64,000 nt of DNA from NCBI RefSeq assembly GCF_001752365.1, contig NZ_MEIY01000001.1, forward strand, positions 3,256,272-3,320,271, in the 5' to 3' direction. Origin of the DNA: Marinobacter sp. X15-166B (GTDB taxonomy: Bacteria; Pseudomonadota; Gammaproteobacteria; Pseudomonadales; Oleiphilaceae). Made by a program: the position numbers and the translations under genes. How positions within the stretch are numbered: the stretch's first letter is position 1; every line of letters starts with the position of its first letter. The notes below the pieces were generated by a model that saw nothing but the letters and a program-made list of their open reading frames with translations, ran no database searches and had not been told where the DNA came from. Positions 53,697 to 63,264 of the stretch are shown here, in pieces.

Positions 53697-54569
53697 ATGG
53701 ACCCACAATACCTGAGAGCGTTTATAGCCATCATCGATCAAGGCTCCTTCTCGGAAGCCGCTGACCAGCTGCACCTTACCCAGCCGGCCATCAGCAAACG
53801 CCTGGCGACACTGGAACAGCAACTGGGGGTTACGCTGATTGATCGGGGGCAACGCCCCCTGCAACTGACCGACGCCGGTTCACGCTTGCTGCCCCACGCG
53901 CACCGTATCCTCGATGAGGTTTACAATGCGCGCCTGGCAGTGGTCAGTAGCACTGGCGTTACCGGGCGTTTATCGCTGATCGCCAGTCACCACATTGGCC
54001 TGCACCACCTGCCCGCCTGGTTACACCCGTTCAACCGGGATTACCCCGAGGTAAGCCTGGAATTACAGTTCATGGACTCAGAAAGCGCCTACGACCAGAT
54101 GCTCAAGCGCACTGCCGAACTGGCGTTTGTTACCCTGAACGAAGCCATCAGCCACAGCTTCAATGTGCACCTGAGCTGGCAGGATCCAATGGTGTTCGTG
54201 TGCAGCCCCGAGCACCCGCTTGCCCGGTTGCGCGCACCCGGCCTGAACGATCTGGCCGGCTACGACGCCCTGCTGCCTGCAGCGGGCACCGCCACCTATC
54301 GCACCATCAGCCGCTTGTTCCTGGAAGCCAATCTGATTCTGAAACCGCAGATGCCCACCAACTATCTGGAAACCATCAAAGTGATGACCAGCGTCGGTCT
54401 TGGCTGGAGCGTACTGCCTCGCCACATGGTGGATGACACCTTGAGCATCCTGCCGCTGGCTACCCCCTTGAGCCGGGTTCTGGGCGCCATTGGCTTGCGC
54501 GGAAGGAGCCTGAGCCCGGCGGCTCAGGCATTGCTGGCATTGGCCGGAAAAACTCAGGACGGCTGCTGA
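53697..54569 (+). CDS. LysR-family transcriptional regulator
   Basis: 290 residues. The winged helix-turn-helix is [37 protein letters not shown], followed by a linker helix and a type 2 periplasmic-binding-fold effector domain from about 90. It is divergent from leuCDB and likely controls them or itself; the effector is unknown. AGGA directly abuts the ATG at 53697, too close for a standard ribosome site, so initiation may be unusual. Its 3' end overlaps convergent aroC by 16 bases. Confidence 0.9.
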   Translation: MDPQYLRAFIAIIDQGSFSEAADQLHLTQPAISKRLATLEQQLGVTLIDRGQRPLQLTDAGSRLLPHAHRILDEVYNARLAVVSSTGVTGRLSLIASHHIGLHHLPAWLHPFNRDYPEVSLELQFMDSESAYDQMLKRTAELAFVTLNEAISHSFNVHLSWQDPMVFVCSPEHPLARLRAPGLNDLAGYDALLPAAGTATYRTISRLFLEANLILKPQMPTNYLETIKVMTSVGLGWSVLPRHMVDDTLSILPLATPLSRVLGAIGLRGRSLSPAAQALLALAGKTQDGC

Positions 54570-55660
54570 TTTCCTTCGATGTCCGGGGTGGAGACCGTGA
54601 CATCCCCGTTCTGGCCACGGTGACGCAGGTAATGATCCATAACCACCAGCGCGGTCATGGCTTCTGCAATCGGTGTCGCCCGGATACCGACACAGGGGTC
54701 GTGGCGCCCGGTGGTGATCACCTCAACCGGGTTGCCCTCGACGTCAATGCTTTTGCCGGGTAACCGCAGACTGGACGTGGGCTTGAGCGCGATGCTCGCC
54801 AGCAGCGGCTGCCCGGTGGAAATCCCTCCCAGCACACCGCCGGCGTGGTTCGACAAGAACCCCTGCGGGGTCAGTTCGTCCCGATGCTCGGTGCCCTTTT
54901 GGGTGACACTGCCAAAACCTGCCCCGATTTCCACGCCCTTCACCGCGTTGATACTCATCAGTGCGTGCGCCAGATCCGCATCCAAACGGTCGAACACCGG
55001 CTCGCCCAGCCCCGGGGGCAGACCTTCCGCCACAACGTTGATGCGGGCGCCGATGGAATCCCCCTCCTTGCGCAGGGCGTCCATGTAAGCCTCAAGCTCC
55101 GCCACCTTGTCCTTGTCGGGACAGAAAAACGGGTTCTGATGGACCTGATCCCAATCCAGCTTGTCGACCACCACGGGGCCCAGTTGTGCCAGATACCCCC
55201 GAATCCGGATGCCCAACCGCTGCTCCAGATACTTGCGGGCGATACCGCCAGCCGCCACCCGCATGGCTGTCTCCCGGGCGGAAGAACGGCCGCCGCCGCG
55301 GTAATCACGCACCCCATACTTGTGGGTGTAGGTGTAATCGGCGTGTGCCGGGCGGAATTGCTGGGCAATTTTAGAGTAGTCCTTGGAGCGCTGATCCTTG
55401 TTCTCAATCAGCAACCCAATGGGAGTGCCGGTGGTTTTTCCCTCAAACACGCCCGACAGGATGCGCACCTCATCTGGCTCACGGCGCTGTGTGGTATGGC
55501 GCGATGTACCCGGCTTGCGCAGATCCAGGTCCCGCTGCAGGTCGGCCTCACACAGCTCCAGCCCCGGCGGGCAACCGTCTACGATCGCCCCCAGCGCGAC
55601 TCCGTGACTTTCACCGAAGGTGGTTACGGTGAACAGCTTACCAAATGTGTTTCCAGACAT
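54554..55660 (-). CDS. aroC: Chorismate synthase
   Basis: 368 residues. Signatures are [42 protein letters not shown] and [13 protein letters not shown]. It makes chorismate from EPSP using reduced FMN, ending the pathway begun by the DAHP synthase here. It lies 35 bases after prmB. Confidence 0.98.
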   Translation of the reverse strand: MSGNTFGKLFTVTTFGESHGVALGAIVDGCPPGLELCEADLQRDLDLRKPGTSRHTTQRREPDEVRILSGVFEGKTTGTPIGLLIENKDQRSKDYSKIAQQFRPAHADYTYTHKYGVRDYRGGGRSSARETAMRVAAGGIARKYLEQRLGIRIRGYLAQLGPVVVDKLDWDQVHQNPFFCPDKDKVAELEAYMDALRKEGDSIGARINVVAEGLPPGLGEPVFDRLDADLAHALMSINAVKGVEIGAGFGSVTQKGTEHRDELTPQGFLSNHAGGVLGGISTGQPLLASIALKPTSSLRLPGKSIDVEGNPVEVITTGRHDPCVGIRATPIAEAMTALVVMDHYLRHRGQNGDVTVSTPDIEGNQQPS

Positions 55661-55695
55661 AATTCAGCAACTTATAAGGTTTATTTAAGATGGTT

Positions 55696-56607
55696 TCAGG
55701 AATTCTTTTGGCGCCAGGTCAGCAGCTCTTCCGCGGTCAGCACAAACACGCCATCGCCGCCGTTGGTGAAATCCAGCCAGGTGAGCGGTAACTCCGGGTA
55801 GGCCGCATCCAGCGCCACCCAACTGTTGCCGACCTCAACAACCAGCAGACCGCCGGGATTCAGGTGATCCGCCGCCGTCGCCAGTATGCGGTGAGCGATG
55901 TCCAGACCGTCTTCACCGGCGGCCAACCCCAACTCGGGTTCGTGACGGAATTCATCCGGCATTGACGCCAGATCCTGGGCATCAACATAAGGGGGATTGC
56001 TCAAAATCACGTCATAGCGCCCCCGAATCTCACTGAAGACATCAGAGCGGACTGTGCGCACCCGGTCGCCGACTTCGTGGTAGTCAATATTGGCGGCAGC
56101 CACCTCAAGCGCATCCGGGGAGATGTCCGCCAGATCCACTTCCGCCCCGTGAAACACGCTCGCGGCCCCGATGCCAATACAACCACTGCCGGTGCACAAA
56201 TCCAGCACCCGTTCAACGTCCAGATCCCCCAGCCAGGGTTGCAAACCCGCTTCCAGCAGCTCACCTATCGGCGAGCGTGGCACCAGCACCCGTTCATCCA
56301 CTTTGAACGGCATCCCCATGAACCAGGCTTCCCCCAGAATGTACGCCAGCGGTATGCGCTCATCGATGCGGCGCTGGGCTCGCTCAAGCAACTGCTGGCG
56401 TTCCTCCCGGGTGAGTCGCGCGTCCAGAAACACCGTGTTGTTGTCCATAGGCAAATGCAGGCTGCGCATCACCAGTTGCACGGTTTCATCCCAAACATTA
56501 TCGGTCCCATGTCCGAAAAATAGCGGCGATGCGGCAAACCGGGAAGAAATGTATCGCAGACAGTCACGAATGGTGATCAGTTCATCAACAGGGTGATTCA
56601 CAAGCAA
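55696..56607 (-). CDS. prmB: Ribosomal protein L3 glutamine methyltransferase PrmB
   Basis: 303 residues. The N-terminal helical domain has FFGHGTDNVWDE; the SAM domain has VLDLCTGSGCIGI and the NPPY motif in LSNPPYVDAQDLASMP, which contacts the glutamine side chain. It methylates Gln150 of L3. The start is TTG at 56607, with AAGGA upstream; GTG 56601 is an alternative. It precedes aroC, as in Pseudomonas. Confidence 0.95.
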   Translation of the reverse strand: MLVNHPVDELITIRDCLRYISSRFAASPLFFGHGTDNVWDETVQLVMRSLHLPMDNNTVFLDARLTREERQQLLERAQRRIDERIPLAYILGEAWFMGMPFKVDERVLVPRSPIGELLEAGLQPWLGDLDVERVLDLCTGSGCIGIGAASVFHGAEVDLADISPDALEVAAANIDYHEVGDRVRTVRSDVFSEIRGRYDVILSNPPYVDAQDLASMPDEFRHEPELGLAAGEDGLDIAHRILATAADHLNPGGLLVVEVGNSWVALDAAYPELPLTWLDFTNGGDGVFVLTAEELLTWRQKNS

Positions 56608-56662
56608 GGGGTTCCTTTTCAGTAAGTGCGCAAACAGACGGTAAAGTATACGAGGCTCGGCC

Positions 56663-57820
56663 TTATCCTGCTACGGGGTCGTGACTCCCACGGTCATGTT
56701 CAAAGCGGTCCAGGGCAGCCGACATGCGTTCGCGGCCCAACTGAACCAACTCCGGGGCCTTGTGATAATCGTAGGTCCGGCAGGCGTTTTTGGGCAGATT
56801 CACCAGAAGGTCCGGAGGGTAACCGGCTATTTTGTATTGCACCAGGGCACTTTGCATGGTGTCGATGGCCAGGTTCATGACATCGAACCGCCCGATCCCC
56901 AGCTGATCCCAATTGATTGTTGTGGCCTCGTCAACGGCATCAACCGGGCCTTTATTGTTAGCCGCGCCGTCTTCCACCGCCCGGCTGATTTTGTCTGCCG
57001 GGTCGTCCGAAGCACCCTCCCGGTTACTGTCGCGACGGCTGCCAAACGTTCGCAGCACATCCCAGTCAAACCAACGGGACGCCTTGTCGATGATCGAGTC
57101 CATCCGGGCATCGCCCTCGTCCGGCGCCGGTCGTTCAAACGCAGCGTCCTGCAGGTCATTGAAGCGCTCGTTCTCGCCGCTCAGGTTAACCGCAATGGCC
57201 AGGTCGGCGTGGGCGGAGATGGTCGGAATAATCGGCAAGGGATTCAACAGCGCCCCGTCCACCAGCACCCGGTTGTTCAGCACCAGCGGTTTGACCAGGC
57301 CCGGGATGGCCACCGAGGCACGTATGGCCTGTTCCAGCAATCCCTCCTGAAACCAGACCTCTTTATGGCCCAGCAAATCGGTGGCCACGGCCGTGTACGC
57401 AATGGGCAGATCCTCAATGCGGGTCTTGCCGAGGATGTCCCGGACAATCGAAAACACCTTGTCGCCACGAATGGCGCCGCTGGAATTAAAAGTCAGATCC
57501 AGCAACCGGATGACGTCGAACTGTCCGAGCCCGGTCACCCAGTCTTTGTATTCCTGAAGTTTGCCGGCGGCGTAGATTCCGCCCACCAGCGCGCCCATGG
57601 AGCAACCGGACACGGCAATAATGTCATACCCCCGCTCTTCAAGCACTTCGATCGCGCCGATATGGGCGTAACCCCGGGCGCCGCCGCTGCCGAGGGTCAA
57701 TGCCACGGTGGCTTTGGGCTCGCCACCCCGCACCGCAAGGGGGGCCTCCACCGCCGAGACCGGGTCCGCACGACCGGTGCCCGATCGCTCAGTTGGATTG
57801 CTATCCCCTGGTGAACTCAT
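56663..57820 (-). CDS. Patatin-like phospholipase family protein
   Basis: 385 residues. The patatin domain (about 35-230) has the oxyanion loop GSGGARGYAHIG, the nucleophile Ser in GCSMG and the catalytic Asp in DGALLNPLP. The C-terminal 150 residues look helical and low in motifs. No signal peptide is present, so it is probably cytoplasmic or peripheral. The family includes RssA and hydrolyses acyl esters; the substrate is unknown. It lies between the DUF4892 gene and prmB. Confidence 0.9.
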   Translation of the reverse strand: MSSPGDSNPTERSGTGRADPVSAVEAPLAVRGGEPKATVALTLGSGGARGYAHIGAIEVLEERGYDIIAVSGCSMGALVGGIYAAGKLQEYKDWVTGLGQFDVIRLLDLTFNSSGAIRGDKVFSIVRDILGKTRIEDLPIAYTAVATDLLGHKEVWFQEGLLEQAIRASVAIPGLVKPLVLNNRVLVDGALLNPLPIIPTISAHADLAIAVNLSGENERFNDLQDAAFERPAPDEGDARMDSIIDKASRWFDWDVLRTFGSRRDSNREGASDDPADKISRAVEDGAANNKGPVDAVDEATTINWDQLGIGRFDVMNLAIDTMQSALVQYKIAGYPPDLLVNLPKNACRTYDYHKAPELVQLGRERMSAALDRFEHDRGSHDPVAG

Positions 57821-57844
57821 AATTGACCTTTAAACCTTGCTGCG

Positions 57845-58765
57845 TTACTGCATTTCACCGGGCGCTGTGATCACCACCACCTCAATCCGGTCCGCAGGCA
57901 ATTCAGGGGTGCGCCCCACCAGCGCCGGACCAATCACGAGGCGGCTTTGCTGCTGGGCGCCGACGCCACTTTTCTGCAGAATGGCGGACATAGCCTCCAG
58001 CGCTTCGCTGGCCCGGGCCATCGAGGCCTCCATGGTTTCGGTATCGTTCAGACCTGAATATCCCAACAGAATCACCCGTGCACCGGGCTGACTCGCCCAG
58101 TTCCTGATCTCGCGACGGTCATTGGCGGTCCAGTCAAAGCGGTAGGTTACTCCCCCTTTCCAGGAGACACTTACCGGCCCTTTGACCCGTGCACTTGTGG
58201 TTGCGAATCCGGGCACTACCGCGCCCTCGCCCAGCTTGAGCTGTTCCACCCAGACATACTCGCGTCGGTTTCCACGGGTGACGGTATACACCAGCAGCAA
58301 GTGGCGCTCCCCGTCGGCAACCTCGATCGCAGCAACTAAATAATCCTGCGTGTTGTCACGTCCGTACAGGGTTGCCTGACCAAAAATCCGGTTGGCCCAC
58401 GCGTTGCTTCGGCCACAACTGCGCGCCGTACACTCAAACAGCACACGCCCGCCCAACGCCTGGATCTGACGAAGGTAGTGGTCCCGCGCTTCGCCGCGAC
58501 TGGAATCGGGCCTGATCTGATACAGCTGCCCCCGGCCGTCCACCGGTACCCGCACCATGGACTCCGAGCGTATCTGGTTATTGACTTCACGCACCGGACT
58601 TAACAGCACCCGGTGAGCCGGTGACACTATCGACGTTTCCACTTCGAGATCCGACTGGGGAAACGGCTGTACCAGACTCCGGTCAGCCACACCCTGGGCC
58701 AGCACCGAGGTGGTCATCAGCAGCACACTCAACAATACGCCATGAACAAACAATGTGTTATGCAC
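57845..58765 (-). CDS. DUF4892-family exported protein
   Basis: 306 residues. An N-terminal hydrophobic signal segment (GVLLSVLLMTTSVLAQ) is followed by the DUF4892 domain (FECTARSCGRSNAWANRIFG, QDYLVAAIEV) and a C-terminal OmpA-like region (IILLGYSGLNDT-type strand, MEASMARASEALEAMS), so it is probably periplasmic. The function is unknown. It starts at GTG 58765, overlapping the hydrolase stop by 8 bases; no better ATG precedes the signal. Confidence 0.78.
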   Translation of the reverse strand: MHNTLFVHGVLLSVLLMTTSVLAQGVADRSLVQPFPQSDLEVETSIVSPAHRVLLSPVREVNNQIRSESMVRVPVDGRGQLYQIRPDSSRGEARDHYLRQIQALGGRVLFECTARSCGRSNAWANRIFGQATLYGRDNTQDYLVAAIEVADGERHLLLVYTVTRGNRREYVWVEQLKLGEGAVVPGFATTSARVKGPVSVSWKGGVTYRFDWTANDRREIRNWASQPGARVILLGYSGLNDTETMEASMARASEALEAMSAILQKSGVGAQQQSRLVIGPALVGRTPELPADRIEVVVITAPGEMQ

Positions 58766-59666
58766 TAAACAGAAACTCCCTGATTGCTTCGGTCACCGGC
58801 TCGGTGTCACCATCCAGATGGCAGTGATGGGAGCCTGCAACGATCACTTCCTGCAGCCCGGCCACGGCCGCCAGCCGCTCCCTGAACCCCTCCCGGTCGG
58901 CCAGCATGCCACCCTGGGCGCGGACCAGCAGGGTATCCATGCGCAGCGCACGCAGGCTTGCCAACACCTGTGAATCACTCATCATCATCAGCGACGGGTG
59001 CCGCAATTTGGCGTCGGTACGCCACTGGTAGCCACCGGGTACCGCCCGCAGATTACGCGGCACCAATGCCATGGCCGCATCCCGTGACAATGGACTCAAC
59101 CCGCCCATGCGTACCTTCGCCGCGGCCTCGACACTGGGGTAAACGGCGGCCGCGCCGGAACCCGCCAGACGCTTGTTTATGCCTCGGCGCAATTGTTCAA
59201 CATACTGCTCGGGGGCGCGGGTCAGCGGACCCAGACTGTCAATCAGCACCAGTCGATGCACCTTCTCAGGAAAGGCCGCCGCATACAGGGCCGCTACTAT
59301 GCCACCCAACGAGTGCCCCACCAGCCGCACCGGACCGGCAAAGTGTTGATCCAGCAGGCTGGCCAGATCTGTCACGTAGTCGACCAGCGCATACGACTGT
59401 GCCGCAGCCCTGTGATCCGACAGCCCGTGTCCCGCCATATCGACCGCGTAAACGTCGGCGGTACGCGCCAGTTCCGGGGCAAGACGGACAAACGACAGAC
59501 AGTTATCGAGCCAGCCATGCAGCAGCACCACAGGAGGCTCCTGTCGGGTACCGGCCGGACCGGGCCAATGCATGCCGGCGAGGGTCAGGTGGTTGGCGGC
59601 CCAGCTGACCTGTCGGGTTGCCGAGGCCTGATCGGCCACAGACGCTGAAACGGTATTTCCATTCAT
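58758..59666 (-). CDS. Alpha/beta hydrolase
   Basis: 302 residues. HGWLDNCLSF is the oxyanion region, the nucleophile Ser is in VGHSLGGIVAAL, and the catalytic His is in GSHHCHLD near the C-terminus. It has no signal peptide. Substrate unknown. ATG 59666 is my choice; an ATG at 59687 is possible. It is translationally coupled to the DUF4892 gene, a pairing I recall from Pseudomonas. Confidence 0.88.
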   Translation of the reverse strand: MNGNTVSASVADQASATRQVSWAANHLTLAGMHWPGPAGTRQEPPVVLLHGWLDNCLSFVRLAPELARTADVYAVDMAGHGLSDHRAAAQSYALVDYVTDLASLLDQHFAGPVRLVGHSLGGIVAALYAAAFPEKVHRLVLIDSLGPLTRAPEQYVEQLRRGINKRLAGSGAAAVYPSVEAAAKVRMGGLSPLSRDAAMALVPRNLRAVPGGYQWRTDAKLRHPSLMMMSDSQVLASLRALRMDTLLVRAQGGMLADREGFRERLAAVAGLQEVIVAGSHHCHLDGDTEPVTEAIREFLFSA

Positions 59667-59709
59667 GAGAAACAGCCTGCAAGGCATCGCCTGTTGGCGA
59701 TGCACCTGA

Positions 59710-60060
59710 TTACATGGTGTGTGTCGGGCGGTCCGAGTTGAGTGAACCCGCCAGATACGACTCAATTTTGGTGCGGGCAGACTCATCGTCGCCGGTAAAC
59801 TGTACCCCTATGCCGGCGGCCCGGTTGCCTTGGGCGCCTTTGGGGGTTATCCAGATCACCTTGCCGGCAATCGGCAATTTGTCCGGCTCATCCATCAGGT
59901 TCAGCAACAGAAACACCTCGTCACCGAGCTTGTACTGCTTCTGCGTCGGGATAAACATGCCGCCCTGCCGTATGTACGGCATATAGGCTGCGTACAGCAC
60001 TGCTTTGTCCTTGATCGTCAGGGTCAGAATACCACTTCGTGCACCAAAACCTGGGTTCAT
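59710..60060 (-). CDS. pilZ: Type IV pilus protein PilZ
   Basis: 116 residues, the small single-domain PilZ. The segment ILTLTIKDKAVLYAAYMPYI is close to the Pseudomonas protein. It lacks the RxxxR c-di-GMP-binding motif at the N-terminus, as PilZ itself does. PilZ binds PilB and FimX to support pilus extension. ATG 60060 has GGGGTG about 6 bases upstream. It follows holB, the usual order. Confidence 0.93.
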   Translation of the reverse strand: MNPGFGARSGILTLTIKDKAVLYAAYMPYIRQGGMFIPTQKQYKLGDEVFLLLNLMDEPDKLPIAGKVIWITPKGAQGNRAAGIGVQFTGDDESARTKIESYLAGSLNSDRPTHTM

Positions 60061-60163
60061 AGTGAACACCCCTATCAACGTATAAAGTTACACCGATTTA
60101 GCCATTAACTCTGCCAGAACACCATGATAGCAGGGGGAATCTGGCAAAGCTCAACCTAAATCC

Positions 60164-61192
60164 TCAGCCCGATCCGGCCGCCCCGCGACGGCGCCGTGAC
60201 GGCATCAGGCCCTGCCACAGAATCAGCAGGCGTTCAGCCTCCAGCTCGGGGCTGGCATTATAGACAGCCGCCTCCCGCGACTCCCGGAACGCATCCAGCA
60301 ACTGATGGCTACGCCACGGCGGGTTGGTCCTTGCCAGATAACGCAACATCTCGGCCGCATCTTCATCGACGGCCTCCCCGCCCGCCCCCAGACGCGCGAG
60401 ATCCGCCGCCCAGCTCTCCATCAATGCCAGCGTCGGCTCCAGCCCCATGGTTCTGAACGGCCGCGCGGCTTCCGCCACCGTCAACTCGTTCTTCATAAAC
60501 CGGCGAAAACCATCCAGTGCCTCACGGCGCTGCTCAAGAAACCCGTTGGTCAGGTACTCGTGGGCCCGGCGCGGTGCACACCCCGCCAGCCTGAGGGCTC
60601 TCTTGCGCTCGGCCTCTGCCGGCTGTTCCTGGTCAGGCAGCGCCGCCAGCTCAGCCGCAAGCCACTGCCGCGCCTGCTCAAAATCGGGCAACGGGAGCGC
60701 AAGGTTCTGGCAGCGGGACCGCAACGTTGGCAATACCGGCCGGCCGGTTTCCTGTAACAGCAGCAGCACTACGTCGGCGGATGGTTCTTCGAGCGTCTTC
60801 AACAGGGCGTTGCCGGCGTTTATGTTGAGCTGGTCTGCACGGTCGACAATGATCACCTTGCGCTGCGCCACCCGCGGGGAGCCCACCGCAAATTCGGACA
60901 GCTGGCGGACCTGATCCACCCTGATCATTTTCGACTTTTCCGGTGCGTAACTGCGGATATCGGGATGGGTCGACGCCGCCACCAGCTCACATTGTTTGCA
61001 TTGGCCGCATGCCACCAACCTGGCAGACCGGCCTGTGCGGACCGCCGCTTCACACACCAGCAACCCCGCCACCTGGTGCGCAAAACGGCTCTTGCCCACA
61101 CCGTATGCGCCACTCACCAAAAGACCATGGGGTAGCTGCCCGGCCGCTAACCGATCTTCAACATAACGCCACGCCGATACGAGCCAGGGCAT
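60164..61192 (-). CDS. holB: DNA polymerase III delta-prime subunit
   Basis: 342 residues. It has a P-loop-like GAYGVGKS, the zinc module CGQCKQCELVAASTHPD, and KVIIVDRADQLNINAGNALLKTLEEP. It is part of the clamp-loader complex. I use ATG 61192, which puts PW near the N-terminus as in other HolB; TTG 61213 with GAGGA eight bases upstream is a good alternative and would overlap nothing upstream. Here tgpA precedes it instead of the more usual tmk. Confidence 0.93.
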   Translation of the reverse strand: MPWLVSAWRYVEDRLAAGQLPHGLLVSGAYGVGKSRFAHQVAGLLVCEAAVRTGRSARLVACGQCKQCELVAASTHPDIRSYAPEKSKMIRVDQVRQLSEFAVGSPRVAQRKVIIVDRADQLNINAGNALLKTLEEPSADVVLLLLQETGRPVLPTLRSRCQNLALPLPDFEQARQWLAAELAALPDQEQPAEAERKRALRLAGCAPRRAHEYLTNGFLEQRREALDGFRRFMKNELTVAEAARPFRTMGLEPTLALMESWAADLARLGAGGEAVDEDAAEMLRYLARTNPPWRSHQLLDAFRESREAAVYNASPELEAERLLILWQGLMPSRRRRGAAGSG

Positions 61193-61223
61193 GGTTTCAA
61201 TGGATGACTGCAAAAACTTTTCC

Positions 61224-63264
61224 TCAAGTAGACTGTTTGCCGGACTGCTGGGCAATCTTGCGCATGGTGCGTAACAGACGCTTCATGCGTGCAATATCTT
61301 CGCCGGTACAGTCGCCCCCATAGTAATGATTGTTGATCTGGCGGGCAAAGGCCCGGGCCTGTTCGGCGGTGTCTGGCAGTCGCTGCGCCTGCCGTTTGGC
61401 CAGTTGTCCGGGAGTGTCGCCGGCGCGGGGGGTGACCCCTTGCAGGCTCAGCCAATGCTGCCAGCGCTGCATGAGTCGGCGCCAGGGATCCCGCTGGCTG
61501 GCCGATTTCTGCCCCAGCGCTGCCGCCAGACCGGCCAGCAGCAGTGCGACCCCGATCACCCCTGCGGTCACGTAGCCCAGCTCCCGCAAGCCGAAGTTGC
61601 CCGGTAACCGGGACATCAGCTCCAGCTGAGACTGCCCCTGATACCCCACCACCCACCGCTGCCATTGATAATTCATTCTGTCCAGCTGCTGGGTCACCCA
61701 GCGCAGCGCCTTGAGATTGCCATGGAGGCGCGCTGCCGCCCAGCTGTTTTCCAGAAATGACCCTTCCTCTGCGACCGCGTCCCGCAGCCCGGATTCGATC
61801 CGCGCCGGTGATATGGCCGCCGTCGGATCGACACGCACCCAGCCACCGCCCGGCAGCCAGGCCTCCACCCAGGCATGGGCGTCGTATTGTCTGACGATCA
61901 GGTAGGCGTCATTGGCCCCCGGCTCCCCCCCGTTGATACCCGATCACCACCCTCGCGGGCACCCCCGCCGCCCGCAGTAAAAACGCAGTTGCTCCGGCAT
62001 AGTGCGCGCAAAACCCCCGCTTTGCGTCAAACAAGAGCGCATCCACGCCGTTTGCGGGCATGCCCGGTGGCCGGAGAGTGTAAAAATAAGGTTGGTTACG
62101 GAAACGCTCCAGAATGGCCGATACCAGATCCCAGGGGTCGGGGTACGTCTGCCTCAGCGTTTGCGCCAGGGCCCTGGCCTGGGGGTTGCCGGTGGTGGGT
62201 AACTGCAGATAGCGCTGCCGCTCCACCGTGGACAGTCTGGCTGCCTTTGGTGTGTAGGCTGTACGCTGCAGCCGGTAACTGAGCGCGGTATCCGCCGGCC
62301 GGTGCAGGCGGAACACGCCATTGTCAGCCCGGTAAATATTGTCGGACACCGCAATGGAATCGTCCAGCGTATACACCCAACTCTGATAGGTCGGTTCCAG
62401 CAACACTTCATATTCGTCGTCGGCCAACGACCCCACCTGCCCCTCGACGGCGACCCGGCCGGCCTTGGTGGTGGTCTTTGGACGACCCTGCAGCCAGGTT
62501 TCTCCCTCCAGGGTGTCGAGAATGAGGCCCCGCCAATAGCGGTCCCTGTGGGGGGGGATGGCCCCGCCAAACGACACCCTGAAAGCCCGCTCACTGCTTT
62601 GGGCCAAAGTGGATATATCTCCCGGCGTCATGCGCTCGCTGATACCCGTACGTGCCTCGGAGGACACCAGCGGGACACTCCACAGGGGCGCTATGCGCGG
62701 GAAAAAGACAAACAACACAATAACAACCGGCAAGGTCTTGACCAGCATCACCGCCATACGCCGCCAGCCTGCGGACAGTGCGCCGGGCAGATCCGGAGCA
62801 TTCAGGATTTGCAGTCCAATCAACAGACACAGCACCGCAAACAGGTTGACCACCGCCCACAGTGGCCCTTGCTCAAACAGGAAATTCACACTGGCCAGAT
62901 AGACCAGAATAAAAAACAACACATAAAAATCGCGGGCACTGCGGGTTTCCAGCCACTTGAGCCCCACCGCCATGACGAAAAACGAGGCGGCCGTGTCGAC
63001 CGTAAACTGGGCACTGACCGTAGCCAGATAAACCCCCACCAAACCCACGGTGAGGGCAATGCGCACCCATTTACCGGGCAAGCGTACCCGCCCGGCCTGC
63101 ACCAGCCAGCGCCATCCGGCGAGCGCGGCGCACACCACCAGCAACCAGGCCGGCAGGCGATCGACCTGCGGAGTGAGCAACAGGAAAAACGCTGCCACCA
63201 GCCACAACAACGCCAATCCGGGCAGTTGCACCGGGGCTCTGGGGGGAGTTACGGTCTGTGTCAT
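61224..63264 (-). pseudogene. tgpA: TgpA-type transglutaminase membrane protein, split by a frameshift
   Basis: Two frames make one TgpA of about 679 residues. From 63264: about six helices (DUF3488), then the transglutaminase domain with Cys in GFCAHYAGA. Reading stops as VVIGYQRGGAGGQ. The second frame holds the His in DAHAWVEAW, the Asp in VRVDPTAA, a helix and a DUF4129 tail (NNHYYGGDCTG). The break is CAAC-GGGGGGG-AGCC: seven G where six give YQRGEPGANDAYLIVRQYDA, a typical family sequence. Cys and His/Asp of the catalytic triad fall on opposite sides. The start overlaps the DUF58 stop as ATGA. Confidence 0.88.
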
